DNA of 64,000 nt, from positions 1,039,658-1,103,657 of the forward strand of contig NZ_JAAIKB010000001.1 of assembly GCF_011040385.1 (NCBI RefSeq). The letters run 5' to 3'. Position 1 is the stretch's first letter. Each line of letters starts with the position of its first letter. Of the stretch, positions 31,120-39,028 are shown piece by piece. The notes under the pieces are model-generated. The model was not told the DNA's origin, did not search any database, and was given only the letters and a program-made list of their open reading frames with translations. Made by a program: the position numbers and the translations under genes. The stretch comes from Falsiroseomonas algicola (lineage in GTDB: Bacteria; Pseudomonadota; Alphaproteobacteria; Acetobacterales; Acetobacteraceae).

Positions 31120-32106
31120 ATGGCATTCGGCAGGCGTCTATTCGGCTTCGCGGCAACCGCGCTGCTGGCCCGTCCGGCCCTGGCGCAAGGCGTCAGCGGC
31201 CCGCTGGTGCTCTACACCTCCCAGCTCGAACCCGACGCGGCCCAGACGGTGGAGGCCTTCCGCCGCCGCCACCCCGGCGTCACCGTGGAATGGATCCGCG
31301 CCGGCACCGGCCAGATCATGACGCGGCTGCGCGCCGAGATCGCCGCTGGCCAGCCCCGCCCCGACGTGCTGCTGCTGGCCGATGGCCTGACCTTCGAAAG
31401 CCTCCGTGCCGAGGGCCGTCTGCGCCCGAGCCCCGAGGTCGCCACCGCCGGCACGCCGCCCGACCAGGTCGATGCCGGTCGCGCCTATTTCGGCACCAAG
31501 CTCATCACCACGGGCATCATGCACCATGCCCGCGCGCCCTTCGCGCCGCGCAAGTGGGAGGATCTGCTTCAGCCCCGGGCCCGCAACCAGGTCGCCATGC
31601 CCTCCCCGGCCGTCTCCGGCGCCGCCGCCATCCATGTCACGGCGCTGGTGCAGAACCCGGCGCTGGGCTGGGATTACGTGGAGAAGCTGGTCCGCAACGG
31701 CGTCCAGGCCCGCGGCGGCAACGGCCCCGTCATGCAGGCGGTCGCGGGCGCGGAGCGCGCCTTCGGCATCGCCATCGACTACCTGCCGATCCGCGAACAG
31801 CGCAACGGCGCCCCGGTCCGCTTCGTCTTCCCGGAGGATGGCGTCTCCGCCATCACGGAGCCCGCGGCCATCCTCTCCACCACCCGCAACGCCCCGGCCG
31901 CCATCGCCTTCATCGATTTCCTGCTGAGCCGGGAGGGCCAGGAACTCGCCTCCCGCCAGGGCTTCCTGCCGATCGACCCGGAGGTCGCGCCCCCGCCCGG
32001 CTTCCCCGACCCGAAGTCGATCCGCATCATGCCCCTCGACGCCGCCCGCGCGGCGCGGGAGCAGGAGGACATCCTGCGCCGCTTCGCCCAACTGACCGGC
32101 GGCTGA
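31120..32106 (+). CDS. Periplasmic binding protein, iron(III)/FbpA-like ABC family
   Basis: The 328-residue protein starts with a signal peptide (MAFGRRLFGFAATALLARPALAQG) and continues as a type 2 periplasmic binding protein: LVLYTSQLEPDAAQTVEAF, PDVLLLADGLTFESLRAEG, YFGTKLITTGIMH and IAFIDFLLSREGQELASRQGFLPI. These are hallmarks of the FbpA/FutA group, which bind ferric iron or related ligands; some members bind phosphonates or thiamine. The tyrosine pair usual in FbpA is not obvious to me, so iron is uncertain. The matching permease follows 10 bases later. The ATG at 31120 is chosen for the signal peptide; an in-frame ATG lies at 31090. Confidence 0.85.
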   Translation: MAFGRRLFGFAATALLARPALAQGVSGPLVLYTSQLEPDAAQTVEAFRRRHPGVTVEWIRAGTGQIMTRLRAEIAAGQPRPDVLLLADGLTFESLRAEGRLRPSPEVATAGTPPDQVDAGRAYFGTKLITTGIMHHARAPFAPRKWEDLLQPRARNQVAMPSPAVSGAAAIHVTALVQNPALGWDYVEKLVRNGVQARGGNGPVMQAVAGAERAFGIAIDYLPIREQRNGAPVRFVFPEDGVSAITEPAAILSTTRNAPAAIAFIDFLLSREGQELASRQGFLPIDPEVAPPPGFPDPKSIRIMPLDAARAAREQEDILRRFAQLTGG

Positions 32107-32116
32107 GCCACCCCGC

Positions 32117-33769
32117 TTGACCAGGACCGAGGGCCCGGGCCGCGCCACGGCGGTGCTCGCGGTCGGCTGGCTGCTGCTGGTCGGCGCCGTGCCGCTGGCG
32201 CGGCTGCTGGCCGAAAGCCTGGCCGGCACCGCCCTGCCCGCCGCACTGTCCGATCCCGCCACCTGGCGCGCCGCCTCCTGGTCGCTGGTGCTGGCACTCG
32301 GCGCCGCGGCGCTGGCCACCGCGATCGGTGCCGCGCTGGCCTGGGCGCTGCTGCTGCGCGGCCTGCCCGCGCGCGGCGTGCTGATCTTCGGCGCGGTGCT
32401 GCCCGCGCTGGTGCCGGCGCAGGTCATGGCGCTGGGCTGGATCCAGGCCGGCGGCCCGGCCTCCCCCCTCCTCCTGGCGCTCGACCTCGCGCCGCCCATC
32501 GGCACGCCGAACCCGATCTACTCCGCGGCAGGCATGGTGGCGCTGCTCGCGGTCCAATCCGCCCCCCTGGTCTTCCTGGCCCTCGCCGCCCTGCTCCGCC
32601 GCGTGCCCGGGGAGGTGGTGCTGGCCGCGCGGGGCCTCGGCGCCACGCCGGACCAGGCGCTGCGCCGCGCCGTCTGGCCGCTGCTGGCCCCGGGCCTGCT
32701 GGCCGGCGCCGGCCTCGCCTATGTCGCCGCGCTCGGCAATTTCGGCGTCGGCGCGCTGATCGGCATCCCCGCCCGCATCCCCGTCCTGCCGGTGCTGATC
32801 TGGCAGCGGCTCTCCGCCGGCGGCACGGCGAGCCTGGCCCAGGCCGCGGCGCTGGCGCTGATCCTCGCCGCCATGGCCGCGCCCGCCCTGGTGCTGCAAT
32901 CCCTCGCCGCGAAGCGCGCCCCCGCCGCCGGGCGCCTGGCCTTCGAGGCGCTTCCGCTTCGCCGCGCCACCCGCGCCGCCGCCCTGGGTGGCGTGCTGCT
33001 CTACCTCGCCATCGTGCTGCTGGTGCCGATGCTGGCGCTGGTCGCCGCCGCGCTTGTCCCCGCCATCGGCATGGAATTGTCGGGGGAGACGGCGACGCTC
33101 CGTCATTTCCTCGCCGCTCTCGCCCCCGGCGCGCAGACGGCGCGGTCCTTCGGCAATTCGCTGATGCTCTCGACCGGCGCGGCCCTGGTGCTGGCGCTGG
33201 CGGCGCTGCCCATCGCCATGGCGATGCGCGCCCGCGCCGTGCGCCTCGCCACCACCGCGACGGACCTGCCCTATGCGCTTCCCGGCGCCTGCACCAGCGT
33301 GGCCGCGATCCTGGTCGTGCTGTCCCTGCCCGGCGGCGGGGCGCTCTACGGCACGCTGGGTCTCATCGGCCTCGCCTACCTCACCCGCTTCCAGGCCCTG
33401 GCGCTGCGCCCGGTCGCCGCCGCCGCTGCGCGGCTCGATCCCACGCTGGACGAGGCCGCGCGCGGCATGGGCGCCGGCGCTCTCCGCCGCCTCTTCAGCG
33501 TCCACCTGCCGCCGCTGGCCCCGGCACTGGCGGCAGGGGCCATCCTGGTCTCCCTGACCGCGGTGAACGAGGTGACGGTCTCCTCGCTCCTCTACGGCCC
33601 GGGGACGCAGACGCTCGGCGTGCTCGTCTTCAACCTGCAGGAAAGCGGCCAGTCGCCGCTGGCCGCCGCCGTCTCCTGCCTCGCGCTGCTGCTGAGCGCG
33701 GCGTTGATGGCCATGGCGACGCTGGCGGCGAGGCGCCTGCCGGCAGGGACCCTGCCCTGGCGGCCGTGA
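32117..33769 (+). CDS. Iron-type ABC transporter permease (FbpB-like, two fused halves)
   Basis: A 550-residue protein with about twelve membrane segments in two halves, each with the binding-protein-dependent permease motif: EVVLAARGLGATPDQALRRAVWP and LDEAARGMGAGALRRLFSVHLP, the sites that contact the ATPase. This doubled architecture is typical of FbpB-type permeases. The apparent start is TTG at 32117; a GTG at 32153 is an alternative. No ABC ATPase gene is adjacent (the next genes are a toxin-antitoxin pair), so the pump must borrow an ATPase from elsewhere. Confidence 0.88.
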   Translation: MTRTEGPGRATAVLAVGWLLLVGAVPLARLLAESLAGTALPAALSDPATWRAASWSLVLALGAAALATAIGAALAWALLLRGLPARGVLIFGAVLPALVPAQVMALGWIQAGGPASPLLLALDLAPPIGTPNPIYSAAGMVALLAVQSAPLVFLALAALLRRVPGEVVLAARGLGATPDQALRRAVWPLLAPGLLAGAGLAYVAALGNFGVGALIGIPARIPVLPVLIWQRLSAGGTASLAQAAALALILAAMAAPALVLQSLAAKRAPAAGRLAFEALPLRRATRAAALGGVLLYLAIVLLVPMLALVAAALVPAIGMELSGETATLRHFLAALAPGAQTARSFGNSLMLSTGAALVLALAALPIAMAMRARAVRLATTATDLPYALPGACTSVAAILVVLSLPGGGALYGTLGLIGLAYLTRFQALALRPVAAAAARLDPTLDEAARGMGAGALRRLFSVHLPPLAPALAAGAILVSLTAVNEVTVSSLLYGPGTQTLGVLVFNLQESGQSPLAAAVSCLALLLSAALMAMATLAARRLPAGTLPWRP

Positions 33770-33812
33770 CGAGACGCTGGAAACCGCCGCGTCGTCCCGC
33801 TACCTCTTCGGC

Positions 33813-34082
33813 ATGAGCGAGCCCCTGACCGTGCAGCTGCGCAGCGAGGCCCTGGTCGAATTCGTCCTCCGCCGGGCCGCCGCCCAGCATCGCACGCCCG
33901 ACAGCGTGATCGAGGAGTTGGTCCGGCAGGAACAGGCCCTGGCCGAAGCCGAGGCACGCCCCATCACCCTGACCGTGGGGGAGCCCGCGGCTGGCGGCAG
34001 CTTGCTGCGCGACGATGGAGAGACGGAGGCCGAGTTCGCCAGCCGCCGCGCCTCCTTCGCCTGGTTGACGGGCCAGCGCTGA
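33813..34082 (+). CDS. Small antitoxin-like protein preceding a PemK/MazF-like toxin
   Basis: An 89-residue protein: LTVQLRSEALVEFVLRRAAAQHRTPDSVIEELVRQEQALAEAEARP fits a short strand followed by two helices, like a ribbon-helix-helix DNA-binding antitoxin, and the acidic tail DDGETEAEFASRRASFAWL would wrap the toxin. The family assignment is tentative; size, layout and the overlapping toxin frame are the main support. The stop overlaps the apparent toxin start as CTGA. It lies 43 bases after the permease gene, and its own promoter is not evident. Confidence 0.6.
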   Translation: MSEPLTVQLRSEALVEFVLRRAAAQHRTPDSVIEELVRQEQALAEAEARPITLTVGEPAAGGSLLRDDGETEAEFASRRASFAWLTGQR

Positions 34083-34519
34083 CCCCGCCGCTCCAGCTCG
34101 GCGATTTCGTCTGGACCGCCTTTCCCGAGGCCGAGGCGCCGGTGCGCCCGGGCCCGCGCCACATCGGCTACACCCTGCATGTGGAGATGCGGGCGGATGG
34201 CCGCTTCGGCGCCATCCTGGCCTACACCACGACGAGCGGCCTCGACTTCCCGGGCCGAATGCCGGCAGGGGTGCTCGCCTTCACCGCCGCGGCCGCCGAA
34301 GCATTGGGGCAGCGCAAGCCGTTCCGGCTGGACCTCCGCCGCCTCGCCTGGCTGCCGGTCACGCCAGCCTGGTTCCAGGATCTCGCCACGCCGACGCGTG
34401 GCGTCACGGGCCGCGCCCCGCGCGACCTGCGGCGCGACATCCAGGCCGCCTTCGACGCCATGGCAAGGCGGCAGCCCGAACTCCTGACCCGCCTCGGTCC
34501 GCTCTGGGGCGCGGACTGA
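34079..34519 (+). CDS. PemK/MazF-like toxin, apparent CTG start
   Basis: The frame encodes 146 residues if it begins at the CTG at 34079, which overlaps the antitoxin stop as CTGA. LQLGDFVWTAFPEAEAPVRPGPRHIGYTL matches the first strand and loop of PemK/MazF endoribonucleases (GD.VW..FP...... RP), and ILAYTTT, KPFRLDL and WFQDLA resemble later parts. In the open frame upstream of the CTG I found no ATG, GTG or TTG. The only standard start downstream is a GTG at 34142, which would remove the conserved GDFVW strand. PemK/MazF proteins cleave mRNA, and the paired antitoxin restrains them. The fold assignment is by eye and needs confirmation. Confidence 0.65.
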   Translation: MTPPLQLGDFVWTAFPEAEAPVRPGPRHIGYTLHVEMRADGRFGAILAYTTTSGLDFPGRMPAGVLAFTAAAAEALGQRKPFRLDLRRLAWLPVTPAWFQDLATPTRGVTGRAPRDLRRDIQAAFDAMARRQPELLTRLGPLWGAD

Positions 34520-34524
34520 CAGCC

Positions 34525-35346
34525 CTACCTCACCAGGCTCCAGAACATCCTGAGCACCGTGATCCCCAGGAACACCGCGAAGCACCGCTTCAGCAGCAGC
34601 GGCGGGATGGAATGCGCCAGGTGCACGCCCCAGGGGGCCGCGATCAGGCTCGCCGGCACGATCAGCGCGAAGCCGATCAGGTTGACGTAGCCCAGGCTCA
34701 GCGGCGGCAGCAGCGTGTTGCCCCAGCCCCCATAGATGAAGCCCATCGTGGCGGGGATGGAGATGATGACGCCGAAGGCACTCGCGGTGGCCACCGCGCT
34801 GCGGATCGGCGCGCCGAACATGGACAGGATCGGCACCCCCACCGTGCCGCCGCCGATGCCCATCATCGCGCTGATGCCGCCGATGAAGGTGCCGAGCGCG
34901 TGGCGCTGGCCGCCTGTCGGGAAGCTCTCCCGCAGCTTCCAGTCCACGCCGGTGAAGCCCATGTTCACCGCGACCAGCAGCGCGATCACGGCGAAGACCG
35001 CGGTATGCGCGCTGCCCTTCACCACGATGCCGAGCAGCGTGCCGATCAGCACGCCGAAGGCGATGGAGGGCACGAGCGAGCGCAGCAGCGCCACATCCAT
35101 CGTGCCCTTGGCGAAGTGCTTCCGCGCGGACTGGATGGAGGTCGGGATGATGGTCGCGAGCGAGGTGCCCACCGCCAGCTTCATCTGCACCGCCTCGGGA
35201 ATCCCGAACAGGGGAAAGATGCTGAACAGCACGGGGACGATGACGATGCCGCCCCCCACGCCCAGAAGCCCCGCGAGCAGGCCGGAGAAGAGCCCGGTCG
35301 CCGCCATCGCCGCGGCCAGGCCGGCCAGCCACAGCGGATCGTACAT
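34525..35346 (-). CDS. TauE/SafE-family sulfite/anion exporter-like permease
   Basis: A 273-residue membrane protein with about eight helices. The N-terminus LFSGLLAGLLGVGGGIVIVPVLF and the internal repeat GGISAMMGIGGGTVGVPILSMFG are the paired glycine-rich TauE/SafE motifs. The family exports sulfite, sulfoacetate or other organosulfur anions, and most members have no assigned substrate. It converges with the toxin gene (5-base gap) and is divergent from a second TauE/SafE gene. I chose the ATG at 35346; a TTG three codons upstream is possible. Confidence 0.9.
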   Translation of the reverse strand: MYDPLWLAGLAAAMAATGLFSGLLAGLLGVGGGIVIVPVLFSIFPLFGIPEAVQMKLAVGTSLATIIPTSIQSARKHFAKGTMDVALLRSLVPSIAFGVLIGTLLGIVVKGSAHTAVFAVIALLVAVNMGFTGVDWKLRESFPTGGQRHALGTFIGGISAMMGIGGGTVGVPILSMFGAPIRSAVATASAFGVIISIPATMGFIYGGWGNTLLPPLSLGYVNLIGFALIVPASLIAAPWGVHLAHSIPPLLLKRCFAVFLGITVLRMFWSLVR

Positions 35347-35491
35347 ATGTTCCAAGGAAGCCACTCTCTGATGGAATAAGGGCGGTCGCTCTTGCGCCGC
35401 GCGGGGTACTCTTGCGCGCCGCACGCCGTGGTGCAGCAATGACCGTGCCATACAGCCCGCATCCCGCGTCGTCACCCCCAGGACCCTCCCC

Positions 35492-36262
35492 GTGCCGATC
35501 ATCGCTGACCCGTGGTTCTGGGTGCTTGCCATCCCCGCCGTGCTGCTGACCGGCATCACCAAGGCGGGCTTTGCCTCCGGCGCGGGCAATTCCATGGTGC
35601 CCCTGATGTCGCTGGTGATCCCGGCGCCGCAGGCGGCCGGCATCGCCCTGCCGCTGCTCTGCGCCATGGACATCGCCTCGCTGAAGGCCTGGTGGGGCAA
35701 GTGGTCCCGGGAACAGCTCTGGATCATCATGCCGGGCGGTCTGCTCGGCGTGCTGGTCGGCGCGGCCATCTTCGGCTTCCTGCCGGATGCCGCGGTGAAG
35801 CTGATGGTGGGCGCCATCGCCCTCATCTTCCTGGCGCGCAGCCTGTGGCAGGGCCGCCCCGGCCGCGTGCCGCCGCCGCCCGCCACCAGCCACCGGGGCA
35901 AGGGCGCCTTCTGGGGGATGATGTCGGGCCTGACCAGCACCATCGCCCATGCCGGCGGCCCGCCGCTGGCCGTCTATCTCTACCCGCTGAGGCTGGAGCG
36001 TGCGGCCCTCGCTGCCACCACGGTCGTTTTCTTCGGCGTGGTGAACTACGTGAAGCTCGTCCCCTATTTCCTGCTCGGCCAGCTCTCCGTGACCAATGTC
36101 CTCACCAGCCTCGTGCTGCTGCCGCTGGTGCCGATCGGCGTCCGCATGGGCATCTGGCTGCAGGGGCGGATGAGCGACCTGGTCTTCTATCGCATCGTCT
36201 ATGTCATGCTCGCGATCAGCGGCACCAAGCTTGTCCATGATGGCCTGAAGGGACTGATCTGA
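35492..36262 (+). CDS. Second TauE/SafE-family permease
   Basis: A 256-residue membrane protein distinct from its divergent neighbour: TGITKAGFASGAGNSMVPLMSLVIP takes the place of the first glycine-rich motif and GLTSTIAHAGGPPLAVYLYP is the second, typical of the other TauE/SafE branch. About eight helices. It starts at GTG 35492 and its stop overlaps the racemase start (TGATG), so the two genes are likely co-translated. Two divergent TauE/SafE genes with a racemase suggest a role in organic-acid or sulfonate handling, but this is inference. Confidence 0.88.
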   Translation: MPIIADPWFWVLAIPAVLLTGITKAGFASGAGNSMVPLMSLVIPAPQAAGIALPLLCAMDIASLKAWWGKWSREQLWIIMPGGLLGVLVGAAIFGFLPDAAVKLMVGAIALIFLARSLWQGRPGRVPPPPATSHRGKGAFWGMMSGLTSTIAHAGGPPLAVYLYPLRLERAALAATTVVFFGVVNYVKLVPYFLLGQLSVTNVLTSLVLLPLVPIGVRMGIWLQGRMSDLVFYRIVYVMLAISGTKLVHDGLKGLI

Positions 36263-36954
36263 TGCTCGGCGTCCTCGGCGGCATGGGCCCGCTGGCTTCC
36301 GCACAGTTCATGCTGCGCCTCACGCTGCTGACGCCCGCGACGCGGGACCAGGACCACATCCCCGCCGTCCTCTGGTCCGACCCCCGCGTGCCGGACCGCA
36401 CGGCGGCCCGGATCGCCGGCGGCGAGGACCCGCTGCCCGCCCTGCTGCGCGGCATCCGGGGGCTGGAAGCCGCCGGCGCCACCGCCATCGCCATCCCCTG
36501 CAACACGGCGCATGGCTGGTTCGAAGGCATGCAGGAAGCCACCCGCCTCCCCATCCTCCACATCGTCGATGCGGCGGAGGCCGAGCTGCTGCGCCAGGGC
36601 GTGACGCCCGGCCCGATCGGCCTGATGGGTACCGCCGGCACGCTGGCCATGCGGCTCTACCAGGAACGCCTGGATGCGCGGGGCTGGACCTGCCTGACCC
36701 CCTCGCCCGAGGAAATGGACCGCCTCGTCACCCCCGGCATCACCGAGGTGAAGGCCAACAACGTCGCCGCCGCCTATGCCCCGCTGGCGGAGGCCGCGCG
36801 GCTGCTGGTCGGGCGCGGCGCCCGCGCCGTGGTGCTGGGCTGCACGGAGATCCCACTCGGCATCGCCGCCGGCCCCGCGCTCCCCTTCCCCGTCTGCGAC
36901 ACCATCGATGGCCTGGCCCGCGCCGCCATCCGCCACTGCCACCGCCCGGCCTGA
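36262..36954 (+). CDS. Aspartate/glutamate racemase-family protein
   Basis: A 230-residue member of the Asp/Glu/hydantoin racemase superfamily. MLGVLGGMGPLASAQFM is the family start, and the two catalytic cysteines are visible in IPCNTAHGWF and GCTEIPLGI. Both acid-base cysteines being present argues for a true PLP-independent racemase, probably of aspartate (YgeA/RacX-like). It is translationally coupled to the TauE/SafE gene before it. Confidence 0.9.
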   Translation: MLGVLGGMGPLASAQFMLRLTLLTPATRDQDHIPAVLWSDPRVPDRTAARIAGGEDPLPALLRGIRGLEAAGATAIAIPCNTAHGWFEGMQEATRLPILHIVDAAEAELLRQGVTPGPIGLMGTAGTLAMRLYQERLDARGWTCLTPSPEEMDRLVTPGITEVKANNVAAAYAPLAEAARLLVGRGARAVVLGCTEIPLGIAAGPALPFPVCDTIDGLARAAIRHCHRPA

Positions 36955-37041
36955 TCCCGCTTCGGCATCGCCCCGAGCCCCATTATCCGGATTGCCGGCG
37001 CCGGCTGGCGGCCCGCATCGTCGGGGCCGGAGACCAAGCCC

Positions 37042-38592
37042 ATGCCCCGCGCCGCCCGCCTGCTCGCCTGCCTCGCGCTTCTCGCCGCGCCCACCGCGGC
37101 GCAGGAAATCCGGATCGGCGTGGAGCTCTTCCCCAACAGCCTCGACCCCCACTGGCACAATTTCGGCGGCAACAAGGGCTTCGCCGCGCATCTCTACGAA
37201 CCGCTCGTGGCGCTCGATGCGCAGCAGCGCCCGGCCGCGGCCCTGGCCACGGCCCGGACGGCGACGGACCCGACCACCTGGCGCCTCGACCTCCGCCCCG
37301 GCGTCACCTTCCATGACGGCGCGCCCCTCACCGCCGCCGATGTCGCCCACACGCTGACGCGCGCCGCGAACGTTCCCGGCAGCCCCTCCTCCTTCGCCGT
37401 CTATCTCCGCCAGATCACGGCTGTGGAGACGCCCGATGCCGCGACGGTCATCCTCCGCACCGCCGCGCCCTTCCCGCTGATGCCCGTCTATCTCAGCCAG
37501 GTGCCGATCATCCGAGCGACGGGCGCCAGCACTGCCGATTTCGATTCCGGCCGCGCCGCCATCGGCACCGGCCCCTTCCGCCTCACGGGCTTCGCGCGCG
37601 GCGACCAGGTCGCGATGGCCCGCAACGACGCCTGGTGGGGCCCCGCCACGCCCTGGGCCCGCGCCACCATCCGCAACATGGCCCAGCCCGCCACCCGGGT
37701 CGCGGCGCTGCTGGCCGGCGACCTCGATGCCATCGATGCCGCGCCGCCGCAGGACCTGCCGCGCCTCTCCGCCGATCCGCGGCTCCGCGTCTCCACCCTC
37801 GTCGCCCCCGCCGTCGCCGGCTTCCACCTGGACATGACGGAGCGCGCGCCCCCCGGCATCGCCGCCGCCGATGGCACCCCCCTGGCCCGCAACCCCCTGC
37901 TGGACCACCGGGTGAGGGAGGCCCTCTCCCTCGCCATCCAGCGCGACGCCATCGTGGACCGGGTCATGGGCGGCCAGGCGCGACTCGCCGGCCAGTTCAT
38001 GCCGCCCGGCGCCTATGGTCACGCCCCCGGCCTGGCGCCCCCGCCCTACGACCCCGCCCGCGCCCGCGCGCTGCTGGCGGAAGCCGGCTACCCCCAGGGA
38101 TTCCGCCTGACCCTCCACTGCCAGAACAACCGCTTCGTGAATGACGAGCAGATCTGCCAGGCCGTCGCCCAGATGCTGACCCGCGCGGGCCTGCGCACCA
38201 CGGTGGAGGCGATGCCCCACGTCATGCATGTCGCCCGCAGCCGCAACCGGGAGTTCAGCCTCTGGACCGGCCTCTGGAACGTCGAGACCGGGGAGCCGAC
38301 CTCCCCCCTCGTAACCCTGCTGGGCACGGTGGACGAGGCCCGCGGACGCGGCCAGTTCAATCGCGGCCGCTACAGCAACCCGGCCTTCGATTCGCTGCTC
38401 GACCAGGCGCTGGCGGAGCTGGATGATGCGGCGCGGGAGCGCCTGCTGGTCCAGGCGACGGAGATCGCCTTCCGCGACGTCGCCCTCATCCCCCTGCACC
38501 ACCAGATGCATCTCTGGGCCCACCGCGCCGGCCGCCGCCACGCGCCGCGCCTCGATGGCTATACCCGCGCGATGGATTTCGTCCCGGAATGA
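37042..38592 (+). CDS. ABC transporter solute-binding protein, family 5 (peptide/nickel type)
   Basis: A 516-residue exported protein. The signal peptide ends in APTAAQE near 22. SLDPHWHNFGGNKGFAAHLYEPLV is the solute-binding family 5 start, and VTFHDGAPLTAADVAHTL, AIGTGPFRLTGFARGDQV and PPGAYGHAP are recurrent family segments. Members bind dipeptides, oligopeptides, nickel or other ligands and feed a DppBCDF-type transporter. No permease or ATPase gene adjoins it, so it works with components from elsewhere, or is solitary. Weakly similar in type to the protein at 60018. Confidence 0.9.
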   Translation: MPRAARLLACLALLAAPTAAQEIRIGVELFPNSLDPHWHNFGGNKGFAAHLYEPLVALDAQQRPAAALATARTATDPTTWRLDLRPGVTFHDGAPLTAADVAHTLTRAANVPGSPSSFAVYLRQITAVETPDAATVILRTAAPFPLMPVYLSQVPIIRATGASTADFDSGRAAIGTGPFRLTGFARGDQVAMARNDAWWGPATPWARATIRNMAQPATRVAALLAGDLDAIDAAPPQDLPRLSADPRLRVSTLVAPAVAGFHLDMTERAPPGIAAADGTPLARNPLLDHRVREALSLAIQRDAIVDRVMGGQARLAGQFMPPGAYGHAPGLAPPPYDPARARALLAEAGYPQGFRLTLHCQNNRFVNDEQICQAVAQMLTRAGLRTTVEAMPHVMHVARSRNREFSLWTGLWNVETGEPTSPLVTLLGTVDEARGRGQFNRGRYSNPAFDSLLDQALAELDDAARERLLVQATEIAFRDVALIPLHHQMHLWAHRAGRRHAPRLDGYTRAMDFVPE

Positions 38593-38627
38593 TCGAAACA
38601 GCCCGCGCCGTATTGCGATGCGGTCAC

Positions 38628-38657
38628 TTGAACCGACGACCGGCCTCGTCGTATAAA
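38628..38657 (+). promoter_or_regulatory. Strong sigma-70-type promoter of the small gene at 38770
   Basis: TTGAAC (38628-38633) and TATAAA (38652-38657) are 18 bases apart. Transcription would begin near 38664, immediately before the Fur-like palindrome and 106 bases ahead of the coding region. Such a good consensus is rare in this GC-rich window. Confidence 0.65.
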
Positions 38658-38669
38658 CGGCCATGCAGA

Positions 38670-38684
38670 TGAGAATTATTCTCA
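38670..38684 (+). promoter_or_regulatory. Fur-box-like operator
   Basis: TGAGAATTATTCTCA is a perfect 7-1-7 palindrome. It differs from the classical Fur core (TGATAAT-N-ATTATCA) by one base in each half. It lies about 6-20 bases after the predicted transcription start, where an iron-loaded Fur (or a related Fur-family protein such as Irr, Zur or Mur) would block the promoter. Inferred from sequence only. Confidence 0.65.
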
Positions 38685-38692
38685 ACTGAGTC

Positions 38693-38710
38693 GCAACTCC
38701 CCCGAGTTGC
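38693..38710 (+). promoter_or_regulatory. Short hairpin in the leader of the small gene
   Basis: GCAACTC (38693-38699) and GAGTTGC (38704-38710) form a perfect 7-bp stem around a CCCC loop, just after the Fur-like box. There is no T-run; it could be a regulatory or stabilising leader structure. Confidence 0.35.
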
Positions 38711-38769
38711 AGCTCTGGCCTGCACCGCCTCAGCCTGCGCCTGACCAGACATTGCCGACGGGAGTTTCC

Positions 38770-39009
38770 ATGGGCCGCGAATTCAGTCACATCGCCCGCC
38801 GCTGCGAACGCGCCGTCGTGACCGCGTATCGCGAACTGCGCGACGGCGGTGAGGCCGATATCCAGGCCTTCACCGCCTGCACCACCCTCTACCGCATCCA
38901 CCACCCGGAGGCGTCGATGCAGGAAGCGCGGCGACTCGTCTCCGAATGGATCGACCACCATATCGTCCGCGCGGCCCAGACGCCGACCGACGGCTGCGCC
39001 TGCGACTGA
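38770..39009 (+). CDS. Small 79-residue protein under a Fur-box promoter, unknown function
   Basis: MGREFSHIARRCERAVVTAYREL, a helical body with a YRIHHPEASMQEARRLVSEWIDHH segment, and a CACD end. Cysteines and several histidines occur near the C-terminus, and two tandem His pairs in a 79-residue protein suggest a metal ligand role. I do not recognise a family; it is not HemP- or Bfd-like. I chose the ATG at 38770, 106 bases after the predicted start of transcription; an in-frame TTG at 38707 lies within the leader hairpin. It converges with the large kinase gene. The Fur-like box makes an iron-stress function likely by inference. Confidence 0.65.
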   Translation: MGREFSHIARRCERAVVTAYRELRDGGEADIQAFTACTTLYRIHHPEASMQEARRLVSEWIDHHIVRAAQTPTDGCACD

Positions 39010-39028
39010 TCAGCTGACCGGCGGGGTC

